Part shown: positions 13,282 to 23,931 of the stretch, piece by piece
How the letters are laid out: each line of letters starts with the position of its first letter
How positions within the stretch are numbered: position 1 is the first letter of the stretch
DNA from: Sabellastarte sp. h YS-2021
Taxonomy: Eukaryota > Annelida > Polychaeta > Sabellida > Sabellidae
NCBI GenBank assembly: GCA_964017235.1
Contig: OZ024934.1
Span: 88,936,706-89,000,705 of the forward strand
DNA: 64,000 nucleotides
Direction of reading: 5' to 3'
Position numbers and translations under genes: made by a program
The notes under the pieces: generated by a model
Databases searched by the model: none
What the model was told of the DNA's origin: nothing
Seen by the model: only the letters and a program-made list of their open reading frames with translations

Positions 13282-13342
13282 GGTCAAAGGTCGCGGGTCA
13301 TAGGTCAGGAAGTGACGTCATGTATATGTCAATTATCACGTG
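13282..13342 (+). promoter_or_regulatory. Module 2 of the DR1 / TGACGTCA / CACGTG series
   Basis: TGACGTCA at 13313-13320 and CACGTG at 13337-13342 are again separated by 16 bp and preceded by CGGTCAAAGGTC and GGGTCATAGGTCA. This is the inner copy created by the 683-bp repeat. Confidence 0.5.
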
Positions 13343-13399
13343 ACAGGATGGTGGCTTGTGATTGGTTCTAGGATTCCTGGGATTCCTAGTAAAAGGAAC

Positions 13400-13429
13400 A
13401 GACGTCATATTGATGGCATGTGTCACGTG
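13400..13429 (+). promoter_or_regulatory. Module 3, with AGACGTCA and CACGTG
   Basis: AGACGTCA (one base off the palindrome) at 13400-13407 and CACGTG at 13424-13429 keep the 16-bp spacing. No direct-repeat hexamers precede it. It is too close to module 2 to be a 683-bp repeat copy. Confidence 0.45.
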
Positions 13430-14228
13430 ATAGGATGGTGTACTTGAATGGTATTGATGACCGATGGGTGGGCTTGACTTTGTGGAGATTTTAATATATG
13501 GGCAGATGTCATTTGATTGATGGGGTTGTTTTTCTGTAAAAGAGGAGCAGTAGCAACAGGAGACAATCTATGAACTTGTCTCTTGTGACACTATTTTTAC
13601 AATAACATATATTTTGCTACACGTACAAGCAGACATACAAGTAATATTTAAAACACACACATAAATTGGAGGAGATTGTTTACCTCAAAGGCAAACCTAT
13701 CCTTTTGTGTCAGTAAAGAATGTTTTTTTGTAACAAGAGGTTTTGATTGATTGGCAATTGAGAATGTGCCTGTTTCAAGGAACACGTGTAATTATAGTGT
13801 TTACACAGCTTGCTACTTTCAACATCAAAAACACTATGTTCCTTTTTTACAAGGTGTTGATGTAAGGGCATACAATAATGGTTTTTAGAATAAAAAATGA
13901 ACTTTCTGGTCACCCGTTCTCACCAATAATTTGCTCTTGTGTGTGTGTGTGTGACACTCGCTTATCTTTCTTGTTTTAAAATCAGATTATCACACAATTA
14001 CACAGCATTTCCCCTAAGTCATGTATAATAACAAAAAAACAGATATTAGGAACATTGACAAGAAACAAATGTTTGTCTTGTGTAAATATTTATGACAAGA
14101 GAACATTTACCATAAAATATATATGTAAGCTGGTGGAATCTTTTCAGCTATGTAAATGTGTATCATTATATTATTATGGTTGTTTAGCATGATAGCAGAT
14201 TGCCATCAGTTTTGGTCCGTTGTAGCAT

Positions 14229-14276
14229 AGGTCAAAGGTCAAGAGATGACGTCATATGGATGTCATATGTCACGTG
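14229..14276 (+). promoter_or_regulatory. Module 4, with a perfect DR1
   Basis: AGGTCAAAGGTCA is followed by TGACGTCA at 14247-14254 and CACGTG at 14271-14276, again 16 bp apart. The bases around it differ from modules 1-3, so the spacing was kept while the surroundings changed. Confidence 0.5.
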
Positions 14277-14949
14277 ACAGTATTGATGGGTGGGCGTGTC
14301 CATGTAACGAGGAGATGGTGGGGATTGAAGGACATATCACCTGGAAGGGTAATTATTTTTAGAAAAGAGTGTGAGGTTTTGATTGATGGGTTTCCTTGTA
14401 AAGATGAGGATTGATGGACAAAATTATTTTAATGATAGTGCTTGGCATCAAGATGTCTATCAATAATGAATCATTTTGAAGGGACTTTTAATTGTTTTGC
14501 AAGGGTTATGAGGCATTATTTAAACCCAAGGTTGTTCCAACTGTAAGAAATAATGGAGACCTTATCCCAAGTGGAGGAGGAGGAGTTTAAGTTTAGCCTT
14601 AAATTTAGGGTTTTTTGACTTTTGGTGAACTTAAAAGACGTGGGTGAGGGTTAGAGGTTTAAAGGAGATATATTTGAAGGCAGACTTTTAACATTCAGTG
14701 ACTTTATGAGTTTAAGTTTTGTGGGGAGTGATTAAAAGACAGAAACCTTTGGTAACTTAAAGACTTTTAAATTTGGAGACTTTAAAATACAAAAGAAATT
14801 CTAAAGGTCTTTTCAGATTTTAACTCGTTTATATGTAAAAATAATAAAGAAGATATTCTTTAAAAGACAAAAGAAAATAATGCAATGCTACTGCTGGTCA
14901 TAATATCTCCAGTGCTTCAAAAGATCAGAGGCAGACCCATACTTCAACT

Positions 14950-15500
14950 GTGGACTCATAAGGTCTATGCGTGAAAGGCTAAGCCTTAATTTGTAGGCTC
15001 TATAGCCTATTATAGACCATGGCTTGTAAAACTGAACCTCTCAAAGCCTCCATGCGTGTCAGGCTAACTCTCAAACTCTGTAGAATCTTTTTTTTGAGCC
15101 TTAAAATTAGGCTTTTGGAGAGTTCCAATTCTAATTGTACTTTTATAGTGCTTAATCTCCCATAAAACACAGCCTCAAAGGTTACAGACAGTATCAACAC
15201 TTGAGAAAAAACCAGATTATGGCCAAATTTAGAGTGGATAAATGAAAGGTTTTAAAGCCTATTGTTGACAATGCCTTATAAAACCGAGCCTTTGCACATG
15301 TCAGGCTAAGCCTTAAATCTGAGGCTCTATGGCCTATTATACAGCATGACATTTAAAACTGAGTCTCTAAAAGCCTCTATGTGGCTAAGCCTCAAATCTG
15401 TGGCTCTATAACCTATTGTAGAGCATTGCTTATAAAACTGAGCCTCTAAAAGTCTCTATGTATGTAAGGCTAAGCCTTACATCTGAGGCTCTATAGCATA
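14950..15500 (+). repeat. Degenerate repeat of about 75-110 bp, inner left arm
   Basis: Units of the form GGCTCTATAGCCTATTATA, TTATAAAACTGAGCCTCTAA and AGGCTAAGCCTTAAAT recur, and further loose copies lie at 15890-16060 outside the TIR. The core AAGGCTAAGCCTT is a near-palindrome. The mirror image is at about 19340-19960. Confidence 0.65.
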
Positions 15501-15780
15501 TTATACATCATAACTAGTTGTTTATTTTGAAATTAAGATATTTTACACCATCAAATATTTTCCTGGGGTAAAGCTGTATGTTAGTATGTTGTGAGATTTT
15601 ACAACAGATTTCCTCATATACAGTACCATACATTAGATTCAATGTTTATACATTGTTATTACTTTCTCCTCATAAAAGAGTTATCGTTTCCACACAAAGA
15701 ATTTGGCCACCTTTAGTGTTTCATACTTTGAAAAACACGGAAATGTGGGTGATAATAAAAGATTTAATGTCTATGCCGAC

Positions 15781-16190
15781 AATTTCACCTCATATTTAGA
15801 AGTATTCTAAAATCCTTTGTAGCCTCAAAAAGCAGTTGTTCACAGAACTCTTGTGTATAAAAGGTTGAGCCTCTTTACCAATGCTTAAAATCCTCTTGTA
15901 GAGCAGGAGTTATAAAACTCAGCAAAGAGGAGCCTCTAATACGCTGGGGTGTGCATGTGTGTGTGTGTGAGTGTGATGCTCAACTTCACAGCTTAGCCTC
16001 AGAGAACCCCTATGCGTAAGGCTAAACCTTAAATATGAGGCTCTATAGCCATAACTCTACAACATAAACTTAAATTAAGGAGTATTTATTCTAGAGAAAC
16101 GTGTGCTAATGCCTCAAAACTTTTACATGAAATGGAATGTTGTTGCCTGTATTGCATCATTGTTAAAGTATCATCCAAAGAGTGCACATC
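15781..16190 (+). promoter_or_regulatory. Upstream region of the ATPase gene
   Basis: This 410-bp stretch lies between the inner end of the left arm and the ATPase ATG. It contains a short TG-rich run near 15955-15970 and two loose copies of the arm's GGCTCTATAGCC-type repeat. I see no clear TATA box at a convincing distance. Being the only non-TIR sequence upstream, it is the natural place for the promoter, which is an inference from position only. Confidence 0.35.
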
Positions 16191-17846
16191 ATGACTACAC
16201 CAAAGACATTTAAGTGCTTTTCCTGTGACAAGAGCTATCGTTGGAAATGTGATCTTAAACGACACCAAATGTTAAAGCACAAAGATAACTACATTATGCA
16301 GACACCGATGGATAACAGCATCATGGAACTGACTGAGGATGCAGACTATGCATTTCAGCACCCATTCACTATGACAATCAGTGGCCCAACAGGTTCGGGG
16401 AAGACATTTTTTATCAGAAAAGTGCTGGAAAATTATAAAATCAATCCAATTCCGCAGAGAATAATTTACCTGTACAAACGTTGGCAACCACTGTACGATA
16501 CACTGAAGTTGAATGTAAAACCAAAAATAGAATTCATCAGAGGCATTCCAGATGATTTAGATGCAGACAGCTTCTTCCATACAGACAACAATAACGTTAT
16601 TGTATTAGATGATATGATGGATATTGCCGGAAATAACAAGGCAGTGTCAGATTTATTCACAGAAGGCTCTCATCATCGAAATTTAAGTGTCATTAATTTG
16701 ACTCAGTCACTTTTTCCTAAGGGGAAAAATAGTGTAACACAGCGCAGGAACACACAATATTTAGTAATATTTAAATCACCAATGTCTCAGGACCAAATAG
16801 CACAGCTTGGCAGGTTTATGTTTCCCAGCAAACTGGATACATTTTTGTCAGTGTACAGAAAGGCTACATTACCAGCATTCGGATATTTGATTATCGATGG
16901 AAAAGTAAACACACCAATAAGCCAGAGATTAGTTACAAATATTTTCACTCCATCAGTGGACAAGCAGCATGGATCTGGAATTCCTGTGCAAAGTCAAAAC
17001 TTTATTGATAAACAAAAACAGACACCCCCATCAGAAATGGGATATCCCAATCAAAGTCTACCACCCCCACCGGGTATCCCAAATACAGAGCAAGTGGGTA
17101 GGGGTATAAATGGTATTACACCGACTGATTCCTTCACTGAAGCAGAAGATTCAGAAAGTGACATGGATGTTTCAAATACCATACCGTGCAGATACTGTGG
17201 TATATTATTCGATGACTGGGATAGCTTACAAAAACATTTAATGTATGGGTGTGTATATGATAAAAACGGGAATGAAGAGGTCCCTCCAAAGCCAGCACAG
17301 AATAAAAAACAGAAACTAGAGGATGCTTTTGATGAGGATCTAGAGAACGACCTTGTCTTTACCAAACTGTTTGAAGATGCTAAGGAAATGCTTAGGGATG
17401 AATGGGAGGAAATTCGTAATCAGTATATTGCTGATGGCACAACAGAAAAAGAATCCGCAAGAAAAGCTCATGCTAAGATGCTGGAAAAGTATAAACAGGA
17501 CTTTTTCAGTCTGTACAAGCAGCTTTTAGAGTCCATGTTCAACCTTCAGAAGAATGGTGTGCATAATTTGATCTTGGAAGAAATCAACGATCTTGTTGGC
17601 AAGCACCGCAATGTAGAAAAGATTATCCGATGGGTTTTGGCCAAAAACAAATTTATGTTTGAAGATTTGTTTTCCCAAGAGGATGATGATGATGATTCAG
17701 AGGATGCTGATACAACTGACACACAATCAGAAAGCAACGAGGCCGAGAGTGAAGCCAGTGATTTTGAATCTGAAGACAACATCAGTGGTGCTGACCAAGA
17801 TGCTTATAACAACACAAGCCAAAGTGGAGCAGCATTTTCATTTTGA
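16191..17846 (+). CDS. C2H2 finger - P-loop ATPase - C2HC finger protein (packaging-ATPase-like)
   Basis: This is the only intact sizeable gene of the element, 551 residues in one exon. ATG at 16191 is chosen because the longer frame opens with GTG and a stop lies 18 bases above that. Residues about 9-30 form a finger of spacing C-x2-C-x12-H-x4-H. GPTGSGKT at 65-72 is Walker A. NVIVLDDMMD at 135-144 is Walker B, and INLTQSLF near 168-175 sits where a sensor strand is expected. Residues 333-354 form C-x2-C-x12-H-x4-C. A Lys/Glu-rich, probably helical region follows, then an acidic Asp/Ser/Glu tail from about 495. The core resembles the A32/FtsK-HerA-type ATPases that pump DNA into virions, including those of Polintons. 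The finger fusion is not part of the usual Polinton ATPase as I know it. Alternatives are a DNA-translocating or partner-recognition factor, or another STAND/AAA-like P-loop enzyme. Confidence 0.75.
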   Translation: MTTPKTFKCFSCDKSYRWKCDLKRHQMLKHKDNYIMQTPMDNSIMELTEDADYAFQHPFTMTISGPTGSGKTFFIRKVLENYKINPIPQRIIYLYKRWQPLYDTLKLNVKPKIEFIRGIPDDLDADSFFHTDNNNVIVLDDMMDIAGNNKAVSDLFTEGSHHRNLSVINLTQSLFPKGKNSVTQRRNTQYLVIFKSPMSQDQIAQLGRFMFPSKLDTFLSVYRKATLPAFGYLIIDGKVNTPISQRLVTNIFTPSVDKQHGSGIPVQSQNFIDKQKQTPPSEMGYPNQSLPPPPGIPNTEQVGRGINGITPTDSFTEAEDSESDMDVSNTIPCRYCGILFDDWDSLQKHLMYGCVYDKNGNEEVPPKPAQNKKQKLEDAFDEDLENDLVFTKLFEDAKEMLRDEWEEIRNQYIADGTTEKESARKAHAKMLEKYKQDFFSLYKQLLESMFNLQKNGVHNLILEEINDLVGKHRNVEKIIRWVLAKNKFMFEDLFSQEDDDDDSEDADTTDTQSESNEAESEASDFESEDNISGADQDAYNNTSQSGAAFSF

Positions 17847-18449
17847 GATATAAGGAGAAAAGTGAGACAATGCCTTTATGTAAATGTTTTAATGCATACT
17901 CCAGAATAATGCTATTGAAAACTTGACACCAGTTGAAGACAGCAGCTAAAAAATTCTGCTAAAGCAACAACTACATGGGACACATCACTGCCAGTTTGTA
18001 GTGGACCTATCTCTATCATTTTATATAAAACATGTATTTTTCAATGTAGCTTACAGCCTACAGGTGAGCAGAATAAAAGCCTCTAGTATTTATTCGATGT
18101 ATTGTTTCTATCTATTATGTTGGGCATAATGTGCTTACAATCAATTTATAGATTTTATATAATTGACTTTTATGAAATACATCACAAAATATTATTTAAT
18201 GTAAAATCTGTAAAATTTTATTTATGTAAAACTTGATGTAAATAGTTTTCACATTTGAGAAACTTTAGAATGCATGCTGTCAGCCAATAAAAAATCTTTA
18301 TATTATTTTGTTATTTTGCCACCAATCAGTGTTCACTTGTACATTTCAATGTTTCTGTATGGCAAAGATACCTATTATTTGGCATTATAAATCACTTTCT
18401 AAGCTAAATCTACTGTAATAAAGTTTGAGTCTCAGCTTGGGCACTTCAT
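17847..18449 (+). promoter_or_regulatory. 3' flank of the ATPase gene with AATAAA signals
   Basis: AATAAA occurs at 18072-18077 and 18286-18291, downstream of the stop in the sense of the gene, in AT-rich DNA. Either could direct polyadenylation. No other frame is credible here. Confidence 0.4.
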
Positions 18450-18600
18450 GTTGGAAAGTTGGTAGTTATTTACTGATGCCCGGTGGTTTGCAGTGTAGAA
18501 TCTTGACCAACTAGTATGCACTGGCTCCCACACCCCTAAACTACCCAACGCAATATGACCCTGACTGTTGAACGTGACATAAAACAAAAATTAAATATAA
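18450..18600 (+). mobile_element. 5'-truncated, diverged tRNA-type SINE
   Basis: The sequence follows the tail half of the complete SINE at 38911-39149: an AGTTGGTAGTT stretch, GGTTTGCAGTGTAGAA, ACTAGTATGCACTGGCTCCC, CTACCCAACGCAATATGACC, and a closing ATAAAACAAAAATTAAATA. The tRNA-like head is absent. It lies between the ATPase gene and the right arm, so the element carried or received a host SINE. Confidence 0.6.
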
Positions 18601-19339
18601 TCTAATCTAATTCAAGGTGGCCTTATCATGCTTTTTGTTTACAAAATTGCAATTTAAAATTGTAGATCTTCAGATTTTCTAATATGGATATTCAGAGTGC
18701 TTATTTTATTTCACATGGATTAATATTGGGAGTACATGCCTTTTTAAAGTTCTGTTTCTGTCTTTCACATTAGTAATTGCAGTAGAAGCTCTATTATCCA
18801 GCCCTCTTAGGAGTAATAGTGTTACGATGTACAGAGTCGATTTTCTCTAGTTTCTGTCGGCATAGACATTAAATCTTTTATTATCACCCACATTTCCGTG
18901 TTTTTCAAAGTATGAAACACTAAAGGCGGCCAAATTCTTTGTGTGGAAACGATAACTCTTTTATGAGGAGAAAGTAATAACAATGTATAAACATTGAATC
19001 TAATGTATGGTACTGTATACAAGGAAATCTGTTGTAAAATCTCACAACATACTAGCATACAGCTTTACCCCAGGAAAATATTTGATGGGTTAAATTCCTT
19101 AATTTCAAAATAAACAACTACTTCTAAAATTTCAGGCTGACATATATGTGTATGTTAATACCTCTCTGTCTGTCCATTTGTTGTTTGCAACATTGTTTAT
19201 TGCTTTTGTTTATGATGAATTATTTACCCCCCACCAAATTAATTATGGCAGTTGTACATAAGGTTTAGACTTTTGTGCTTTGGATACTGCATTTGCATAT
19301 GAATGCTTAGCGTTACAAGCATAAAAGTTTTTAAAGGCT

Positions 19340-19960
19340 CCATTTTATAAATTATGATGTATAATATGCTATAGAGCCTCAGATGTAAGGCTTAGCCTTA
19401 CATACATAGAGACTTTTAGAGGCTCAGTTTTATAAGCAATGCTCTACAATAGGTTATAGAGCCACAGATTTGAGGCTTAGCCACATAGAGGCTTTTAGAG
19501 ACTCAGTTTTAAATGTCATGCTGTATAATAGGCCATAGAGCCTCAGATTTAAGGCTTAGCCTGACATGTGCAAAGGCTCGGTTTTATAAGGCATTGTCAA
19601 CAATAGGCTTTAAAACCTTTCATTTATCCACTCTAAATTTGGCCATAATCTGGTTTTTTCTCAAGTGTTGATACTGTCTGTAACCTTTGAGGCTGTGTTT
19701 TATGGGAGATTAAGCACTATAAAAGTACAATTAGAATTGGAACTCTCCAAAAGCCTAATTTTAAGGCTCAAAAAAAAGATTCTACAGAGTTTGAGAGTTA
19801 GCCTGACACGCATGGAGGCTTTGAGAGGTTCAGTTTTACAAGCCATGGTCTATAATAGGCTATAGAGCCTACAAATTAAGGCTTAGCCTTTCACGCATAG
19901 ACCTTATGAGTCCACAGTTGAAGTATGGGTCTGCCTCTGATCTTTTGAAGCACTGGAGAT
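19340..19960 (-). repeat. Degenerate GGCTCTATAGCC repeat, inner right arm
   Basis: This is the mirror of 14950-15500, with the same AAGGCTTAGCCTT-type near-palindromes on the opposite strand. Confidence 0.65.
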
Positions 19961-21500
19961 ATTATGACCAGCAGTAGCATTGCATTATTTTCTTTTGTCT
20001 TTTAAAGAATATCTTCTTTATTATTTTTACATATAAACGAGTTAAAATCTGAAAAGACCTTTAGAATTTCTTTTGTATTTTAAAGTCTCCAAATTTAAAA
20101 GTCTTTAAGTTACCAAAGGTTTCTGTCTTTTAATCACTCCCCACAAAACTTAAACTCATAAAGTCACTGAATGTTAAAAGTCTGCCTTCAAATATATCTC
20201 CTTTAAACCTCTAACCCTCACCCACGTCTTTTAAGTTCACCAAAAGTCAAAAAACCCTAAATTTAAGGCTAAACTTAAACTCCTCCTCCTCCACTTGGGA
20301 TAAGGTCTCCATTATTTCTTACAGTTGGAACAACCTTGGGTTTAAATAATGCCTCATAACCCTTGCAAAACAATTAAAAGTCCCTTCAAAATGATTCATT
20401 ATTGATAGACATCTTGATGCCAAGCACTATCATTAAAATAATTTTGTCCATCAATCCTCATCTTTACAAGGAAACCCATCAATCAAAACCTCACACTCTT
20501 TTCTAAAAATAATTACCCTTCCAGGTGATATGTCCTTCAATCCCCACCATCTCCTCGTTACATGGACACGCCCACCCATCAATACTGTCACGTGACATAT
20601 GACATCCATATGACGTCATCTCTTGACCTTTGACCTATGCTACAACGGACCAAAACTGATGGCAATCTGCTATCATGCTAAACAACCATAATAATATAAT
20701 GATACACATTTACATAGCTGAAAAGATTCCACCAGCTTACATATATATTTTATGGTAAATGTTCTCTTGTCATAAATATTTACACAAGACAAACATTTGT
20801 TTCTTGTCAATGTTCCTAATATCTGTTTTTTTGTTATTATACATGACTTAGGGGAAATGCTGTGTAATTGTGTGATAATCTGATTTTAAAACAAGAAAGA
20901 TAAGCGAGTGTCACACACACACACACAAGAGCAAATTATTGGTGAGAACGGGTGACCAGAAAGTTCATTTTTTATTCTAAAAACCATTATTGTATGCCCT
21001 TACATCAACACCTTGTAAAAAAGGAACATAGTGTTTTTGATGTTGAAAGTAGCAAGCTGTGTAAACACTATAATTACACGTGTTCCTTGAAACAGGCACA
21101 TTCTCAATTGCCAATCAATCAAAACCTCTTGTTACAAAAAAACATTCTTTACTGACACAAAAGGATAGGTTTGCCTTTGAGGTAAACAATCTCCTCCAAT
21201 TTATGTGTGTGTTTTAAATATTACTTGTATGTCTGCTTGTACGTGTAGCAAAATATATGTTATTGTAAAAATAGTGTCACAAGAGACAAGTTCATAGATT
21301 GTCTCCTGTTGCTACTGCTCCTCTTTTACAGAAAAACAACCCCATCAATCAAATGACATCTGCCCATATATTAAAATCTCCACAAAGTCAAGCCCACCCA
21401 TCGGTCATCAATACCATTCAAGTACACCATCCTATCACGTGACACATGCCATCAATATGACGTCTGTTCCTTTTACTAGGAATCCCAGGAATCCTAGAAC

Positions 21501-23640
21501 CAATCACAAGCCACCATCCTGTCACGTGATAATTGACATATACATGACGTCACTTCCTGACCTATGACCCGCGACCTTTGACCGACCCTATTACACTCTT
21601 TTATTTTTTCGCTTAATATATTAGGTTTCCAAACATTGTTTGAAAATTCTTTGTCCCGAGTGGACAATGAAAAGCCCTGGGTTACCATGTTGATGAATCG
21701 AGCTTGAAATTACAAATAAAGTTAAGATGCTGATGTCAGCATTTTAAAATATCTCAGCCTCATCAGCATTTTTCAAAAAGAAGGGGGGATTTCAAATTTT
21801 AACCGTTGGAAGAACCTTGGGTGCACTGTTTAAAAACAGATTAATCACTTGTCGATGCTAAAATCAAGATAAATGTCCTTCCACTGTCATCATTCATCAT
21901 CTCCTCTTTGTACAATTTCAAATTTTAATCGTTGGAACAGCCTTGGTCTTTGTAATCGGAGCTTTTTAAAAATTGAATTCTTTCACCTGAAAGGTCTTAC
22001 AATACCAAACAACAAAGAGTCTTTTTCAAAATGATTAATTATACATTCTATAATCAAAATAATTACTCTTCCAAAGTCTTAGATAATTTCACACTGGCCT
22101 TACAATAGAGATCCATCACTCATCATTTTCTCTTTGACATGAACACGCCCACCCTCTCTATGCGATAGTTGACATCCACCCTCCAATCACAAGCCACCAT
22201 CCTGTCACGTGATAATTGACATATACATGACGTCACTTCCTGACCTATGACCCGTGACCTTTGACCGACCCTATTACACTCTTTTATTTTTTCGCTTAAT
22301 ATATTAGGTTTCCAAACATTGTTTGAAAATTCTTTGTCCCGAGTGGACAATGAAAAGCCCTGGGTTACCATGTTGATGAATCGAGCTTGAAATTACAAAT
22401 AAAGTTAAGATGCTGATGTCAGCATTTTAAAATATCTTAGCCTCATCAGCATTTTTCAAAAAGAAGGGGGGATTTCAAATTTTAACCGTTGGAAGAACCT
22501 TGGGTGCACTGTTTAAAAACAGATTAATCACTTGTCGATGCTAAAATCAAGATAAATGTCCTTCCACTGTCATCATTCATCATCTCCTCTTTGTACAATT
22601 TCAAATTTTAATCGTTGGAACAGCCTTGGTCTTTGTAATCGGAGCTTTTTAAAAATTGAATTCTTTCACCTGAAAGGTCTTACAATACCAAACAACAAAG
22701 AGTCTTTTTCAAAATGATTAATTATACATTCTATAATCAAAATAATTACTCTTCCAAAGTCTTAGATAATTTCACACTGGCCTTACAATAGAGATCCATC
22801 ACTCATCATTTTCTCTTTGACATGAACACGCCCACCCTCTCTATGCGATAGTTGACATCCACCCTCCAATCACAAGCCACCATCCTGTCACGTGATAATT
22901 GACATATACATGACGTCACTTCCTGACCTATGACCCGTGACCTTTGACCGACCCTATTACACTCTTTTATTTTTTCGCTTAATATATTAGGTTTCCAAAC
23001 ATTGTTTGAAAATTCTTTGTCCCGAGTGGACAATGAAAAGCCCTGGGTTACCATGTTGATGAATCGAGCTTGAAATTACAAATAAAGTTAAGATGCTGAT
23101 GTCAGCATTTTAAAATATCTTAGCCTCATCAGCATTTTTCAAAAAGAAGGGGGGATTTCAAATTTTAACCGTTGGAAGAACCTTGGGTGCACTGTTTAAA
23201 AACAGATTAATCACTTGTCGATGCTAAAATCAAGATAAATGTCCTTCCACTGTCATCATTCATCATCTCCTCTTTGTACAATTTCAAATTTTAATCGTTG
23301 GAACAGCCTTGGTCTTTGTAATCGGAGCTTTTTAAAAATTGAATTCTTTCACCTGAAAGGTCTTACAATACCAAACAACAAAGAGTCTTTTTCAAAATGA
23401 TTAATTATACATTCTATAATCAAAATAATTACTCTTCCAAAGTCTTAGATAATTTCACACTGGCCTTACAATAGAGATCCATCACTCATCATTTTCTCTT
23501 TGACATGAACACGCCCACCCTCTCTATGCGATAGTTGACATCCACCCTCCAATCACAAGCCACCATCCTGTCACGTGATGATTGACATGTATATGACGTC
23601 ACTTCCTGACCTATGACCCCTGACCTTTGACCGACCCTAT
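21501..23640 (-). repeat. 683-bp tandem repeat, three units plus terminal module
   Basis: The landmark CAATCACAAGCCACCATCCT starts at 21501, 22183, 22866 and 23549, so the period is 682-683 bp. Each unit carries CACGTG, 16 bp, TGACGTCA and the TGACCTTTGACC-type hexamers. The left arm has only two such landmarks (near 12661-12681 and 13344-13364), hence one unit. The copies look almost identical, as in a recent expansion by unequal exchange or replication slippage. Confidence 0.9.
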
Positions 23641-23680
23641 TACTCTGACTTACCTCGTGAACTGCTCCCTAATAACTACT

Positions 23681-23686
23681 AGTGTA
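23681..23686. repeat. Right 6-bp target-site duplication AGTGTA
   Basis: This directly follows the terminal AATAACTACT of the Polinton-like element and matches 12545-12550. Confidence 0.85.
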
Positions 23687-23931
23687 TATTGTCCCTAGAC
23701 ATTGTTAAACTGTTTGTTTACCCTCAAACGGGTATTATTGCCCACCCGATAATTCCCGCGGTTCTTTACTATTGTTGTCCACAACAACCAAATTAACTGT
23801 ACTATATACAAAGCCCTGATCAACAATAACCAAACATACTATATTAAATGTAAAGCCCAGGCACACCATCTACATACAACTAAACCCTTCTCACCATCTT
23901 ACATACAAAGCCCACATTTACAATAACCAAA
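23687..23931. other. Unassigned remnant between the Polinton-like element and LINE B
   Basis: Together with 12517-12550 this forms about 280 bp of unidentified sequence into which the Polinton-like element inserted. It has loose repeats with ACAATAACCAAA and AAAGCCC and no open frame of note. Confidence 0.5.

Larger units (their letters stand above)
12551..15780 (+). repeat. Left terminal inverted repeat (3.23 kb)
   Basis: This matches the reverse complement of 18858-23680 from the terminus to about TCTATGCCGAC at 15780. The outer 200 bases I compared are identical and only rare substitutions appear further in. The left arm has one 683-bp tandem unit where the right has three, and lacks about 220 bp present in the right arm near 19124-19345. 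Open frames inside (for example 13177-13371 and 15000-15200) exist in both arms only because the arms mirror each other. I see no domain in them. Confidence 0.9.
12551..23680 (+). mobile_element. Polinton/Maverick-like element with giant inverted repeats and an ATPase only
   Basis: The 11,130-bp element begins AGTAGTTATTAGGG and ends with its exact reverse complement, and is flanked by AGTGTA on both sides. Polintons are known for 5'-AG ends, long TIRs and 6-bp duplications but are usually 15-20 kb and encode integrase, protein-primed polymerase, protease, packaging ATPase and capsid proteins. Here the TIRs are 3,230 bp (left) and about 4,823 bp (right). The 3,077 bp between them holds one intact gene, a zinc-finger/P-loop ATPase, and a SINE fragment. 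No frame elsewhere suggests integrase, polymerase or capsid. It is probably non-autonomous and mobilised in trans, or a different lineage using the same integration chemistry. The arms are nearly identical, so the insertion is younger than the LINEs around it. Confidence 0.72.
18858..23680 (-). repeat. Right terminal inverted repeat (4.82 kb)
   Basis: This mirrors 12551-15780 from GTCGGCATAGACATT to the terminal AATAACTACT. It is longer than the left arm because of two extra 683-bp units and about 220 extra bases near 19124-19345. The repeated open frames on the minus strand (21494-21688, 22123-22371, 22806-23054) are copies of one stretch of the repeat, not separate genes. Confidence 0.9.

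Noticed and set aside
16182..16190. Start of the ATPase gene at 16182
   Set aside because: The codon is GTG. The first in-frame ATG is 16191, which loses nothing of the finger.
17051..17782. Minus-strand Ser-rich frames over the ATPase gene
   Set aside because: They are shadows of the acidic, Asp/Glu-rich coding strand.
21494..23054. Repeated 64- and 82-codon minus-strand frames, also seen at 13177-13371 on the plus strand
   Set aside because: They recur only because the 683-bp repeat and the inverted arms recur. No domain is visible, and the frames end at chance stops in repeat sequence.
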